The position numbers and the translations under genes were made by a program. Under the pieces are notes generated by a model, which ran no database searches, was not told the DNA's origin, and saw nothing but the letters and a program-made list of their open reading frames with translations. A stretch of DNA of 64,000 nt. It comes from Azoarcus sp. Its GTDB lineage: Bacteria > Pseudomonadota > Gammaproteobacteria > Burkholderiales > Rhodocyclaceae. The DNA is taken from contig JAUVVG010000024.1 of assembly GCA_030604735.1 (NCBI GenBank), positions 1 to 64,000 on the forward strand. Direction: 5' to 3'. Below, piece after piece: positions 49,004 to 59,035 of the stretch (position 1 is its first letter; every line of letters begins with the position of its first letter).

Positions 49004-52000
49004 TTGAATAACAGCAATTCCGCCGAACATCGCCACCCCTATTACGTCGTTGCCCCCGATTATCGCGAAACCTCGGCGGGCGTTCGCGTGATGCATCGGC
49101 TTTGCCACATGCTGAATACCCAGGGGCAGGAGGCGTACATCGCCGGCGCGCAGATTTTCCACCCCGATCTGCTGACCCCCGCCCTCGACGACGAGACCAC
49201 GGCAAAGCACCGTGCGCAGGGACTGATTCCGATCGCCATATATTCGGACATTGTTACCGGCAATCCGCTCCATGCGCCCGTATGCGTTCGCTACATGCTG
49301 AACAAGGAAGGCGTCATAGAAGGCAACGCGATCAATGCCGGCCCGGATGATCTGTTCTTTTACTACTCCCCGGCATTCACGCCCGACGCGAAGGGCAAGT
49401 TCGATCTACTGAGGCTGCACACCCACGACCTGAATCTGTTTAAACCGGATCCGGAACGCACCAAGACAGGTCCATTGCTGTACCTGAACCGGATCCCTCC
49501 ATCAGCGATCGATTTCTCGCTCCTTCCCGAAGACATCGAAGTACTATCCAACCAGAACCCGCTGAGCCTCGCCGAACTGGCGCGGAAACTGCAGTCGGCT
49601 ACTGCACTGTATTCCTACGAAAGCTCCGCCACATGCACGCTTGCCATGCTGTGCGGCTGCCCGCTGGTCGCCCTGACCCTCCCTGGATACGAGCAGTTGG
49701 GATTTTCGAGCCAGGCGCTATCCATATACGCTGGTCGCGGCTACGCGTTGACCAACACGGAAGAAGACTTGCTGGCGGCACGCGACGGCCTACCCCTCAT
49801 CAGGCAGTACCTGCTCTACGTTGCCCAGCAAGTCGGCACCGAAATCAGCGCATTCATCGACAAAACCCAGCAGAAAGCCATTGAAATCGCTCTGAATCCG
49901 CCCCACTCCCTGCTGCGTGACAACGCCTATCAGAACTGGATTGCAACCCGCCGACGTGCGGCAGGCGTCTCCGGGCAAGAGCGTATCAGCCCACACCTAA
50001 GCACCCCGCCCCAATTCCACCTCGTAGTCGTTGACGACGGGAAAGCCCCGCAGCAGATTGCCCGGACATTGCGTTCGCTCGCCGGGCAACAATACCCCCG
50101 AGTTTTCGTTACCGTCACCAGCCCGCTCCCCGCCCCCGAGGACTCAAAGTCACAGCGCCTGGAATGGCTGCAGGGGAAAAACGTCTGGGAGTTCGCGGCG
50201 CTGGCGCTGCGCAAGAAGGCTGACCCCAATGTCTGGGTGGGTCTTGTGGTGGCGGGTGATGCACTCGCCTGCCACTCATTGCAGGCTCTTGCCGGGCACC
50301 TGGATGCCTACCCACAGTTGCAAGCTGTCTACACCGACGAAGACATCATCGAGGATTACGGCACACGCCACTCCCCCCGCTTCAAGCCGGATTTCGATCC
50401 CCGACTGCTGCAGGAAAGCGGCTACACAGGTGGACTCCTGCTGGCGAAGAATGGAGTCTGGCAGGCGGCCGGCGGATGGCGGCATTCACCCGGCCACGAT
50501 GACGAATTCGACCTTGCCCTGCGGCTTGCGGGGGTTGTCCCAGCTGCATCCTTTGGTCATATCGCTGACGTGCTGTATCACCGCGGCAGCCGCCATCCCG
50601 CGCTTGCAGTCACCGGCGACTCAAACCTTGTTCATCCACCACCTGGCCTCGTACCCGAGCCCCCGGAGGCGCCGCAAGAGCCCGGCGCACCACTGGTCTC
50701 CATCCTGATTCCTACCCGCGATCAGTTGCCCGTCCTGCAACGCTGCATCGAAACCCTCTTCGAACAGACGCAGGACACGCCCTTTGAGCTGATCCTTGTC
50801 GATCACGACACCCGCGACGCAGATGCCCTCGCCTTCCTGGCCGGATTACCCACAATCGCGCCCGACCGTATCCAGGTCGTCAGGGCTCACGGTGACTTCA
50901 ACTTCAGCGCCCTCATCAATCTAGGCGCACGCCACAGCCGCGGTGAATTCCTGCTCCTTCTCAACAACGACACCGCCGCCCTTCATCCTGAATGGCTGCC
51001 AGCGCTACTTGCCGAAATGAAGGACCCGGAGGTGGGCATCGTCTCACCTCGCCTGGTATTCCCCGATGGCCGTATCCAGCACGCAGGCGCGGTACTTGGC
51101 CTTTCGGGCGCTGCGGACTATCCCTGGGTTGGAGCCTCTATGGACGATCCCGGCTATCTCGGCCTACTCACCAAAGCACATTCTGTTTCGGCCGCAAGCG
51201 GTGCGGCGCTACTGATTCGGCACAGCTTGTTCAAATCGCTCAACGGCATGGATGAAGACTACGCAATCGCCTACGGCGACATCGATCTTTGTCTTCGCGC
51301 TACGCAAGCCAACTATCGCTGCATATGGACACCCCATGCCACGCTAATGCACGAGGCGGGTATCACCCTGAAGAAAGTATACGAACCTCCACCGGCATCT
51401 CGGGCAGCGCAGGAACGTTTCCAGCAGGATAGACGTACCTTGTTGAAACGTTGGCTACCCAAACTCGCCCGGGACCCTGCCTACAACATCAACCTATCTC
51501 TCAACTCTCGCCGTTTTGAACTCGAAACGGACCCCGTTTTGCAGCCCTTTTCTCCTTGTATCTCGAAGCAACCACGAGTACTTGCGCTTCCCGCCGACGA
51601 CAGTGGCTCAGGCGTCTATCGTGTTTGCCACCCAACCCAAGCGGCGACCCAAAAAGGTATTGCCGCTACACGACTTTCGGCAGGCTATCCGCAAGCAGTT
51701 CACTTCGAGCGCCTTGGGATAACGACGCTGTTTTCACAACGTCAGGTCGATGACAATCACCTTGACGCCCTTACGGAACTGCGCGACTTACTCCCGTATC
51801 TGCGTATCGTGATGGATTTTGACGATTTGCTGACCGGGCTTTCGTCCAACAACTTCTTTCATCGAACCGCCTGGAAGGACATGGATCGACGCCTAAAGGC
51901 GGTAGCAGAACTCAGTGACTGTATCACCGTTTCAACAGCACCGTTGAAGGAGGAAATGTTCGCCTATCATGACGATGTACGTATCGTTCCAAACGGTATT

Positions 52001-52552
52001 CATCCTGCACAGTGGCCAAAACCATCACCCAACAGGAAGGGCCTTAGCCATAAACTCCGTGTGGGTTGGGTCGGGGGAATCAGTCATGCCGGCGATCTTG
52101 CCGTGGTTCGGGAAGTGGTCGCAAAGCTCGCAGACAAGGTGGAATGGGTGTTTCTCGGCATGTGTCTTGACGACATGCAAAAGCATCTCCACGCCTTCCA
52201 CCCCGCCGTGCCGTTTGCAGACTACCCAGCACGCTTTGCCAGCCTCGGCCTGGATCTCGCCATCGCCCCGCTCGAGATCAACCGCTTCAACGAATGCAAA
52301 AGCAATCTGCGTCTGCTGGAAAACGGCATTCTGGGCATCCCGGTCATCGCCACCGACATCACTCCCTATCAATGCGGCCTGCCAGTGACCCTGGTGGACA
52401 ATCGCCCACAGTCCTGGATACGTGCGCTTCGGGAGCGCATTGGCGAGCGAGAGGCGCTGCAGCGCGAGGGGGCGACACTTCGCGAGGCCGTGCTGCGCGA
52501 CTGGACGCTGGATAAAACCTTGCCGGATTGGGTTGCTGCCTGGACAGCGTGA
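49004..52552 (+). CDS. 1182-residue multi-domain glycosyltransferase, candidate flagellin glycosyltransferase
   Basis: Four regions. Residues 1-330: GT-like domain (YYVVAPDYRETSAGVRVMHR, CPLVALTLPGYEQLG). About 335-560: degenerate GT2 with VYTDEDIIEDYGTRHSPRFKPDFD and GGLLLAKNGVW. About 560-830: canonical GT2 with VSILIPTRDQLPVLQRCIETL, LLLLNNDTA and AYGDIDLCLR. About 855-1182: GT1/GT4-like with LRIVMDFDDLLTG, RIVPNGIHPAQWP, LRVGWVGGISHAGDL and ECKSNLRLLENGILGIPVIAT. No membrane segments. Start TTG 49004 has GGAG upstream. It lies directly before fliC, as the large Fgt1/FgtA proteins of Pseudomonas do. Flagellin as acceptor is inference. Confidence 0.78.
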   Translation: MNNSNSAEHRHPYYVVAPDYRETSAGVRVMHRLCHMLNTQGQEAYIAGAQIFHPDLLTPALDDETTAKHRAQGLIPIAIYSDIVTGNPLHAPVCVRYMLNKEGVIEGNAINAGPDDLFFYYSPAFTPDAKGKFDLLRLHTHDLNLFKPDPERTKTGPLLYLNRIPPSAIDFSLLPEDIEVLSNQNPLSLAELARKLQSATALYSYESSATCTLAMLCGCPLVALTLPGYEQLGFSSQALSIYAGRGYALTNTEEDLLAARDGLPLIRQYLLYVAQQVGTEISAFIDKTQQKAIEIALNPPHSLLRDNAYQNWIATRRRAAGVSGQERISPHLSTPPQFHLVVVDDGKAPQQIARTLRSLAGQQYPRVFVTVTSPLPAPEDSKSQRLEWLQGKNVWEFAALALRKKADPNVWVGLVVAGDALACHSLQALAGHLDAYPQLQAVYTDEDIIEDYGTRHSPRFKPDFDPRLLQESGYTGGLLLAKNGVWQAAGGWRHSPGHDDEFDLALRLAGVVPAASFGHIADVLYHRGSRHPALAVTGDSNLVHPPPGLVPEPPEAPQEPGAPLVSILIPTRDQLPVLQRCIETLFEQTQDTPFELILVDHDTRDADALAFLAGLPTIAPDRIQVVRAHGDFNFSALINLGARHSRGEFLLLLNNDTAALHPEWLPALLAEMKDPEVGIVSPRLVFPDGRIQHAGAVLGLSGAADYPWVGASMDDPGYLGLLTKAHSVSAASGAALLIRHSLFKSLNGMDEDYAIAYGDIDLCLRATQANYRCIWTPHATLMHEAGITLKKVYEPPPASRAAQERFQQDRRTLLKRWLPKLARDPAYNINLSLNSRRFELETDPVLQPFSPCISKQPRVLALPADDSGSGVYRVCHPTQAATQKGIAATRLSAGYPQAVHFERLGITTLFSQRQVDDNHLDALTELRDLLPYLRIVMDFDDLLTGLSSNNFFHRTAWKDMDRRLKAVAELSDCITVSTAPLKEEMFAYHDDVRIVPNGIHPAQWPKPSPNRKGLSHKLRVGWVGGISHAGDLAVVREVVAKLADKVEWVFLGMCLDDMQKHLHAFHPAVPFADYPARFASLGLDLAIAPLEINRFNECKSNLRLLENGILGIPVIATDITPYQCGLPVTLVDNRPQSWIRALRERIGEREALQREGATLREAVLRDWTLDKTLPDWVAAWTA

Positions 52553-52702
52553 GTCTAAAGGCAGTGAGGAGGTGCGCAGGTGGCTAGACGAAATCGGCAA
52601 AACCGGCCGGCAATCACTACCGGCAAGCTCCACAAGCGGCAAACTCTGCCGAGACACCCCCTAAGAATTGCCGCAACCGCATGAAATAAAGACAAAAACA
52701 AA

Positions 52703-52721
52703 CCTGGCACGCATCTCGCTA
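52703..52721 (+). promoter_or_regulatory. sigma-54 type promoter for the first flagellin gene
   Basis: CTGGCACG, 4 bases, TCGCT, against the consensus YTGGCACG-N4-TTGCW, one mismatch. The invariant GG and GC pairs are 10 bases apart as required. It predicts a start near 52731 and an 80-base leader to the ATG at 52814. No sigma-28 promoter is seen in this gap. Confidence 0.6.
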
Positions 52722-52813
52722 AGGAGTGTTCAGAAGGCTCGGAGGACGGAAGTGATGATCCCAATCCAGCCGATCCGAGCAACCTCCGATCCTGATATTC
52801 AAGGAGATGCAAA

Positions 52814-54457
52814 ATGGCACAGGTCATCAACACCAACGTTGCTTCTCTCAATGCGCAACGTAACCTCAACAACTCGGCCGCTTCGCTTTCGACGTCGCTC
52901 CAGAGACTTTCTTCGGGCCTACGCATCAATAGCGCAAAGGACGATGCGGCCGGGCTTGCGATCTCGGAACGCTTCACCTCCCAGATACGTGGTTTGGATC
53001 AGGCGCGTCGAAATGCGAACGATGGTATCTCCCTGGCGCAGACGGCCGAGGCAGCCTTGCAATCAACCGGGGACATCCTGCAACGTATTCGGGAACTCGC
53101 GATTCAATCCGCCAACGCGACGAACTCCGCAGGTGATCGCGCAGCGCTGAACTCCGAGGTTCAACAGCTCACGCAGGAGCTTCAGCGGATCGCGACCAAT
53201 ACCGAGTTCAACGGGCTGAAGCTGCTCGATGGTTCCTTCTCTTCCGCCTCCTTCCAGGTCGGAGCGAACGCGAACCAGACCATTACCGCCACATCGGGCA
53301 ATTTTCAGACCAATGCCTATGGCAACTTCCGCATTGGTGGTTTGGCGGCCACCTCCAATACTCCAAATGGAGTAGGCGACCTGGTGGTCGGTACGACGCC
53401 ACGCGCTCAGCTAACGACAGCACAGATCCCGGACTCCAGAATTGCCGGAGACACAATCACCATTTCAAGCAGTTTGGGTAGCAAGGCCATCACGTATGCT
53501 CCGGACGCGAGTGCCGAGCAGATCGCTGCAAAAATAAACCAAGCCGAAACCGGTGTCCGCGCGACAGCCAATACATCCTTCATACTCGGCGCCGACGATC
53601 AGGGCAGCAATGCAGCGAGTTTCCAGCAAGGCGCCAGCTACACATTCTTGATGGCCACTGACACCACGGCAGGCAGTGACCCGGGGTCGTACACTACTGT
53701 CTCTTTCTCGATCGGGGGTACGGCGAGCGGCAGCGCCGCTGGTTCGGCGAGTCACCTGAGCGCAGCAGTGCAGGCCTTCAATGATGTCTCTGGTCGAACA
53801 GGTTTCGTTGCAAAGATTGTAGAAACAGACAACGGCTTCTTCGGCATTCAGCTAACGAGCGAGGCAGGAAAGGACCTTCGGCTGATCAATGCGTCGGAAA
53901 CAGGCAATGACCTAGCGCTTGAAGATCTGCGCGCAATCGATGGCGATCCCACTAATAGCAGCGACCTATTGACGGGCGGAGCCCTCGCCGCGAACAACAC
54001 ATCGACGAGTTGGACTGATACCGATGCCGCCTGGATCACAGGACAAATCATCCTCGACTCCGATCGTTCCTTCTCAATCATATCGGGAGCGACGAATACG
54101 GACATTCTGCTCATCGCAGGCACCGCGGGCGGGGAACTTCAAACCGCCGAGAACATGGATATCAGCACGGTCGATGCTGCTTACAGGACGCTAGCCCTGG
54201 TTGATTCGGCACTAGCAGCCGTAACCGGCCAAAGGGCACGTTATGGCGCACTGCAATCGCGTTTCGAAAACACGATCATGAACCTGCAAAGCACATCGGA
54301 AAACTTGTCAGCCTCGCGCTCACGAATCCGTGATGCCGACTTCGCTGCAGAAACAGCCAATCTGACGCGTGCTCAGATCCTGCAACAGGCGGGTACCGCG
54401 ATGCTCGCTCAGGCCAACCAGATCCCGCAGAGAGTGCTGCAGTTGCTGCAGGGATAA
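52814..54457 (+). CDS. fliC: flagellin, first copy
   Basis: 547 residues. The N-terminal D0/D1 begins [18 protein letters not shown] and has [19 protein letters not shown], and the C-terminal D0 ends with [18 protein letters not shown]. The central 170-430 region is Ser/Thr/Ala/Gly-rich and contains [22 protein letters not shown] precedes the ATG. About equal in size to the second copy, with near-identical ends but a diverged middle. Secreted by the flagellar type III system with FliS as chaperone. Candidate target of the glycosyltransferase just upstream. Confidence 0.96.
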   Translation: MAQVINTNVASLNAQRNLNNSAASLSTSLQRLSSGLRINSAKDDAAGLAISERFTSQIRGLDQARRNANDGISLAQTAEAALQSTGDILQRIRELAIQSANATNSAGDRAALNSEVQQLTQELQRIATNTEFNGLKLLDGSFSSASFQVGANANQTITATSGNFQTNAYGNFRIGGLAATSNTPNGVGDLVVGTTPRAQLTTAQIPDSRIAGDTITISSSLGSKAITYAPDASAEQIAAKINQAETGVRATANTSFILGADDQGSNAASFQQGASYTFLMATDTTAGSDPGSYTTVSFSIGGTASGSAAGSASHLSAAVQAFNDVSGRTGFVAKIVETDNGFFGIQLTSEAGKDLRLINASETGNDLALEDLRAIDGDPTNSSDLLTGGALAANNTSTSWTDTDAAWITGQIILDSDRSFSIISGATNTDILLIAGTAGGELQTAENMDISTVDAAYRTLALVDSALAAVTGQRARYGALQSRFENTIMNLQSTSENLSASRSRIRDADFAAETANLTRAQILQQAGTAMLAQANQIPQRVLQLLQG

Positions 54458-54484
54458 GCACCGTTACAGTTAGCTTTGCGAAAA

Positions 54485-54522
54485 GATCGGCTGGCGCATC
54501 ACGGGAGGCGCCAGCCGATCTT
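54485..54522 (+). terminator. terminator hairpin after the first flagellin gene
   Basis: Perfect 13-base arms GATCGGCTGGCGC and GCGCCAGCCGATC around a 10-base loop, 27 bases past the stop. The T tract is only two bases, so efficiency is uncertain, but it separates the two flagellin transcripts. Confidence 0.75.
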
Positions 54523-54552
54523 CATATGCCGAACGCCGACAGCAAAACAGAC

Positions 54553-54579
54553 TAAAGTTTTTCCGATGCGGACCGTTAA
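54553..54579 (+). promoter_or_regulatory. sigma-28 promoter for the second flagellin gene
   Basis: TAAAGTTT, exactly 11 bases, ACCGTTAA; the consensus is TAAAGTTT-N11-GCCGATAA. All eight -35 and six of eight -10 positions match. It lies 87 bases before the ATG at 54666. Confidence 0.85.
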
Positions 54580-54665
54580 TGGAACCAAGAGCAGTATCAG
54601 GCTCGAAGCCAGACCGGAATCCGGACACACTGGCACCTGAATAATCAGCCAAATCGGAGGCTATC

Positions 54666-56303
54666 ATGGCACAAGTCATCAACACCAACGTTGCTTCGCT
54701 GAATGCGCAGCGCAACCTCAACATGTCTGCCAACTCTTTGCAGGCATCCCTGACACGTCTGTCTTCTGGTCTTCGGATCAACACTGCAAAGGACGATGCA
54801 GCAGGTCTGGCCATTTCGGAAAGATTTACCGCCCAGATTCGCGGCCTGGATCAGGCGCGGCGTAACGCCAATGATGGCATTTCCTTGTCGCAAACTGCGG
54901 AAGCTGCCATGCAGTCGTCAGGCGACATCCTGCAACGAATCCGGGAACTCGCAGTTCAATCGGCTAATGCAACCAACTCCGCCGGTGACCGTGCTGCACT
55001 TAACTCCGAAGTTCAGCAGCTTACTCAAGAGCTTCAGCGCATTGCTACCAGCACCGAGTTCAATGGTCAAAAGCTGCTTGACGGATCTTTTACTTCGGCA
55101 CAGTTCCAGGTGGGCGCCAACGCCAACCAGACCATCACCGCCACCTCGGGAAATTTCCAGGTAAACGCCTATGGTAACTACCGTATTGGTGGTCTGGCGG
55201 CCTCAAGCAACACGCCAAACGGCGTAGGCGACCTGGCTGTGGGTTCGACCGCCGATGCCAAGCTGACCACCTTCGGCACTGATGGCAATACATCGGTGAT
55301 CGCCGGCGACACCATTACGATCACCAGTAGCCTGGGCTCGAAGGATATTACGTACGAAGCTGACAGCAGTGCAGAACAGATCGCAGCCAAGATCAACCAA
55401 GCCCAGACCGGCGTGCGTGCAAGCGCCATCACTTCCTTCGTGCTGGGCGCGGACGATGCGGGTGGCGGTGCAGCTGGCTTCCAGCAGGATACCAGTTACG
55501 TCTTCCTGCTCGCCACAGAGACCGAGGCTGGTGCCGACCCGGATGCCTATACCACGGTTGCCTTCACCCTTGGCGGCACCGCTTCCGGCTCCGCCGTCAA
55601 TCAGGCGGCCCAACTCAACGCCGCAGTCCAGGCTTTCAACGACGTCGCAGGCAAGACTGGCTTCACCGCCAAGATCGTCGAAACCGATAACGGCCAGTAC
55701 GGCATTCAGCTGACCAGCGAATCCGGCAAAGATCTTCGGATCATGAACGATTCCGCCACCGATAATGACGTCATTCTCGAAGACATGACAGTTCTTGACG
55801 GTGACAAAGACACGGAATCCGGCAGCACCGCAACCATCGAGGCCGCAGGCAACACCAACGCTTGGGCAGCGGGGAACGCAACTTGGGTGACCGGGCAGGT
55901 CGTCCTCGACTCAGACCGTTCCTTTACCCTAACAGTAGATAACGATACAGACATCCTTACTTCGGTCGGAACGGTTGGCGGCCAGTTGCAGACCGTCGAG
56001 AACATGGACATCAGCACGATTGAGGCGGCTAATCGGACCCTGGCCTTGGTGGACTCCGCCCTGTCGGCAGTCAATTCACAGCGCGCCCGTTACGGTGCCC
56101 TGCAAAACCGCTTCGAAACCACGATCAGCAACCTGCAGGCCACTTCCGAGAACCTATCGGCCTCGCGTTCGCGGATTCGGGATGCAGACTTCGCGGCTGA
56201 AACGGCCAACCTGACCCGGGCGCAGATTCTGCAGCAGGCGGGTATCGCGATGCTGTCTCAGGCCAATGCACTGCCGAACAACGTCCTGAGTCTGCTCCGT
56301 TAA
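54666..56303 (+). CDS. fliC: flagellin, second copy
   Basis: 545 residues with the same N-terminal core ([37 protein letters not shown]) and a C-terminal end [17 protein letters not shown]. The middle (about 185-430) is more acidic than in the first copy ([30 protein letters not shown]). GGAGG lies before the ATG, and a strong sigma-28 promoter precedes it. A tandem duplication with divergent surface domains is evident. Likely the main filament subunit under FliA control. Confidence 0.96.
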   Translation: MAQVINTNVASLNAQRNLNMSANSLQASLTRLSSGLRINTAKDDAAGLAISERFTAQIRGLDQARRNANDGISLSQTAEAAMQSSGDILQRIRELAVQSANATNSAGDRAALNSEVQQLTQELQRIATSTEFNGQKLLDGSFTSAQFQVGANANQTITATSGNFQVNAYGNYRIGGLAASSNTPNGVGDLAVGSTADAKLTTFGTDGNTSVIAGDTITITSSLGSKDITYEADSSAEQIAAKINQAQTGVRASAITSFVLGADDAGGGAAGFQQDTSYVFLLATETEAGADPDAYTTVAFTLGGTASGSAVNQAAQLNAAVQAFNDVAGKTGFTAKIVETDNGQYGIQLTSESGKDLRIMNDSATDNDVILEDMTVLDGDKDTESGSTATIEAAGNTNAWAAGNATWVTGQVVLDSDRSFTLTVDNDTDILTSVGTVGGQLQTVENMDISTIEAANRTLALVDSALSAVNSQRARYGALQNRFETTISNLQATSENLSASRSRIRDADFAAETANLTRAQILQQAGIAMLSQANALPNNVLSLLR

Positions 56304-56325
56304 TTCAGGTAAGATAGCGATGAAC

Positions 56326-56352
56326 GGCGCGACGGCTCAGGGCCGCCGCGCC
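56326..56352 (+). other. GC-rich hairpin between the second flagellin and flaG
   Basis: GGCGCGACGGC and GCCGCCGCGCC form an 11-base stem with one mismatch and a short loop, and no T tract follows. It is placed to protect or separate the abundant flagellin mRNA from the flaG-fliD message. Confidence 0.5.
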
Positions 56353-56375
56353 GTATTGCTTAGAGGAGCCGGAAA

Positions 56376-56789
56376 ATGAGCATCCCTAACGTAACCAGTC
56401 TTTCCCCGCCGATGGCCATGCCTGGCGCAGCGGAAGCCGTCAGAACGGCAGACGCGCCGGTTCGCGCCGCCTCGCTGCCTTCGAGTCAGCCAGGAAAGGT
56501 AGCGGGTGCGCGCGAAAGCCCGCCTTCCCCCACAGCCACCTCGGATGCAGTTCGAGCGGATGTGAAGATGGATGACCTCAAGCAGGCCTTGAGCGAAGTG
56601 CAGTCGGCCATCAGTCTGGTCACCAATGATCTCCAGTTTTCCCTGGACGAGGACACGGGCAAGACCATCGTGAAAATCGTCGATCGGGAGACCGACGAGG
56701 TGATCAAGCAGATTCCGTCGGAAGAGATCCTGCGTATCGCCAAGGCGCTGGACAAGTTCCAGGGCCTGTTGATCCGGCAGGAAGTCTGA
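56376..56789 (+). CDS. flaG: FlaG family flagellar protein
   Basis: 137 residues. A variable N-terminal 65 residues precede the FlaG domain: LQFSLDEDTGKTIVKIVDRETDEVIKQIPSEE. FlaG affects filament length in several bacteria. GAGGAG precedes the ATG. It begins the flaG-fliD-fliS-fliT-fliK run with gaps under 30 bases. Confidence 0.9.
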   Translation: MSIPNVTSLSPPMAMPGAAEAVRTADAPVRAASLPSSQPGKVAGARESPPSPTATSDAVRADVKMDDLKQALSEVQSAISLVTNDLQFSLDEDTGKTIVKIVDRETDEVIKQIPSEEILRIAKALDKFQGLLIRQEV

Positions 56790-56810
56790 ACCCCAACCCA
56801 GGAGACAACG

Positions 56811-58238
56811 ATGGCCATTACCGCCAACGGCATCGGTTCCGGTCTGGACATCAACGGCCTCGTCGGCCAGTTGATGCAACTGGAACTGCGGCCGCTCAAC
56901 CAACTCAACACCCGCGAGGCCAGCTTTCAGGCAAGGCTCTCGGCCTTCGGTCAGTTGAAATCGGTGTTGTCTCCAATCCAGAGCGCACTGTCCAGTCTCA
57001 AGGATGCCAGCCGCTTTGGTGCGATGCGTGCCACCGTGGGCGACACCGCAATGGCGACCGCTACCGCTACAAACTCGGCCGTCCGTGGCTCTTATAGTCT
57101 GGAGGTTCTCCAGATCGCACAGGGTCAGCGCGTCGTCACGAACGAAACCACTGCCCCGAGCGTGGGCGCGGGGACACTCACCTTCAACTTCGGCAGTTAT
57201 TCCACGGACACATCCGATCCTGACAACCCGGTAACGAGTTTCACATCCACATCCAGCGCGACCGTGACACTCGAGCCGGGCAAGGACTCGCTCAACGACC
57301 TGCGTGACGCCATCAACAATGCCGGCATCGGCGTGCGGGCCCAAGTCATCAACAACGGCACGGCCGAACAACTCATCATCGCGGGAAACGGCGAAGGCAA
57401 TAACTCGGCCTTTCAGATCGAGGGTAGCGGTGGTCTGACCGGATTCAGCTATGACCCTACCACTACAGGTAGCACGCTCAGCGAGATCGAAAAGGCGCAG
57501 GATGCGCGCATCCGTCTCGATGGGGTGGTGCTCACCCGCACCAGCAACAGTATTTCCGATGCGATCGAAGGGGTCACCCTCAACCTGCTGAGGGGCGATC
57601 CGGACAAGAAGACGACCTTGTCGGTCAATAACGACCGCACGGCAGTGAAGACAGCTATCGAAAACCTCGTCAAGACCTACAACGAGTTCAACACCACCGC
57701 GCGTGGCCTGACCGCGGTGGACCCTGAACAACAACGTGCCGGCATTCTTACAGGTGATGCCACCGCACGCGGCATACAGTCGCAGATGCGTAATGCGTTC
57801 AGCGCGGTTTTTGGTGCAAACTCGGCCGATGGCGGCGTAACGACACTCTCGGCCATGGGTATCTCGTTCAACCGGGACGGTTCTCTGACCATCAACAGCA
57901 CGCGTCTGGATGCCGCGTTGAACAACCCGGATGCAAAGGTAGCCGAGTTCTTTACCGGCGCAGACGGTAAAGGCGGCTTTGCCAACAGCCTGGACCAACG
58001 ACTGAGAAGCTTGCTCGACTCGGGCGGCCTGCTGGATGCGCGTACCGACGGAATCAACAGCTCGATCAAGGCGCTCGACCAACAACGCGAGCGGCTGGCG
58101 CTTCGACTGGAGATGATCGAAAAGCGTTACCGGACTCAGTTCACAGCGCTCGACTCGATGATCGGGAGCATGAGTCAGACCAGCACCTATCTGCAGCAAC
58201 AGTTGGCAAACCTGCCCAAGATCAACAGTAATAATTGA
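56811..58238 (+). CDS. fliD: flagellar filament capping protein FliD
   Basis: 475 residues. Conserved start (ITANGIGSGLDINGLVGQLM), middle repeats with DSLNDLRDAINNAGIGVRAQVINNG, and the coiled C terminus (RLEMIEKRYRTQFTALDSMIGSMSQTSTYLQQQL). It caps the growing filament and folds flagellin at the tip. AGGAGA precedes the ATG. The order after flaG is canonical. Confidence 0.95.
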   Translation: MAITANGIGSGLDINGLVGQLMQLELRPLNQLNTREASFQARLSAFGQLKSVLSPIQSALSSLKDASRFGAMRATVGDTAMATATATNSAVRGSYSLEVLQIAQGQRVVTNETTAPSVGAGTLTFNFGSYSTDTSDPDNPVTSFTSTSSATVTLEPGKDSLNDLRDAINNAGIGVRAQVINNGTAEQLIIAGNGEGNNSAFQIEGSGGLTGFSYDPTTTGSTLSEIEKAQDARIRLDGVVLTRTSNSISDAIEGVTLNLLRGDPDKKTTLSVNNDRTAVKTAIENLVKTYNEFNTTARGLTAVDPEQQRAGILTGDATARGIQSQMRNAFSAVFGANSADGGVTTLSAMGISFNRDGSLTINSTRLDAALNNPDAKVAEFFTGADGKGGFANSLDQRLRSLLDSGGLLDARTDGINSSIKALDQQRERLALRLEMIEKRYRTQFTALDSMIGSMSQTSTYLQQQLANLPKINSNN

Positions 58239-58265
58239 CGCGAATTCCCACAGGAGTGACCCACC

Positions 58266-58676
58266 ATGTTCGGCGCAGCAAGCAATCGCGCGGCAGCCTA
58301 TGCCAAAGTGGGCGTCGAGACGGGCGTCTCGACGGCTGATCCACACAAACTGATTCTCATGCTTTATGACGGCGCACTCGTTGCCATCGGAAGCGCATTG
58401 CACGCGCTCGACAACAAGGACGTTCCGGGAAAGGGAAAGGCCATTTCCAGGGCTATCGAGATCATCGCCAGTGGACTGGATGCCAGCCTCGATCAAGAGG
58501 CCGGCGGGGAACTCGCCATGCGTCTTTCGGCATTGTACGAGTACATGACGGATCGCCTGCTTTACGCCAACCTCCACAACAACCGCGCTGCTCTTGAAGA
58601 GGTAGCACAGTTGCTGGCGGGGTTGCGCGAGAGTTGGGAAAGCATTGCCCCTCAGGCCAAGGCCGCGGGCTATTGA
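58266..58676 (+). CDS. fliS: flagellin export chaperone FliS
   Basis: 136 residues, four-helix chaperone binding the C-terminal end of flagellin. AYAKVGVETGVSTADPHKLILMLYDGAL and LYEYMTDRLLYANLHNN are diagnostic. AGGAG lies before the ATG; FliT follows within 8 bases. Confidence 0.94.
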   Translation: MFGAASNRAAAYAKVGVETGVSTADPHKLILMLYDGALVAIGSALHALDNKDVPGKGKAISRAIEIIASGLDASLDQEAGGELAMRLSALYEYMTDRLLYANLHNNRAALEEVAQLLAGLRESWESIAPQAKAAGY

Positions 58677-58684
58677 GACGACAG

Positions 58685-59011
58685 ATGCAACAGGAAATCG
58701 CCCTTCTCGAGCAGATGCAGGTCACAGCCGACGGCATGGTGGTCGCCGCCGAGGCAGGCGATTGGGATAGTTTGACCGCGCTCGAGAAGGAACTGGCAGC
58801 CTTGCGCAGGACACTCACGCATTTCAAGGACCTGCCCCCGCTGTCGACCGAAGAACTGGCCCGCAAGCAACAACTGATCGAGGCCATGCTCGCCTCGTTT
58901 ATCTCAGTGCAGGCTTGCGTACTGCCGTGGATGGAAAGCACCCGCAAGCTGCTCTCGGGTAACGCCAGGGATCGGGCGGTCAAAGCGGCATACGGCCAGC
59001 CCACCGGCTAG
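58685..59011 (+). CDS. fliT: flagellar protein FliT
   Basis: 108 residues, helical, of the FliT type (LLEQMQVTADGMVVAAEAGDW, LARKQQLIEAMLA). FliT is an export chaperone for FliD and, in enterics, an antagonist of FlhDC. Conservation is low, so position between fliS and fliK is important evidence. Start ATG 58685; a longer frame begins within fliS. Confidence 0.8.
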   Translation: MQQEIALLEQMQVTADGMVVAAEAGDWDSLTALEKELAALRRTLTHFKDLPPLSTEELARKQQLIEAMLASFISVQACVLPWMESTRKLLSGNARDRAVKAAYGQPTG

Positions 59012-59035
59012 CGGACCTGATCCGAAGAACGTGCC

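Noticed and set aside
36300-52552. Classical capsule or O-antigen export cluster
   Set aside because: No wzx, wzy, wza/wzc, wzm/wzt or undecaprenyl-phosphate sugar transferase was found in the interval; a remote partner locus cannot be excluded.
56337-58577. 746-codon open frame opposite flaG-fliD
   Set aside because: Long antisense frames are common in GC-rich genes; no domain is recognisable and fliD on the plus strand is clear.
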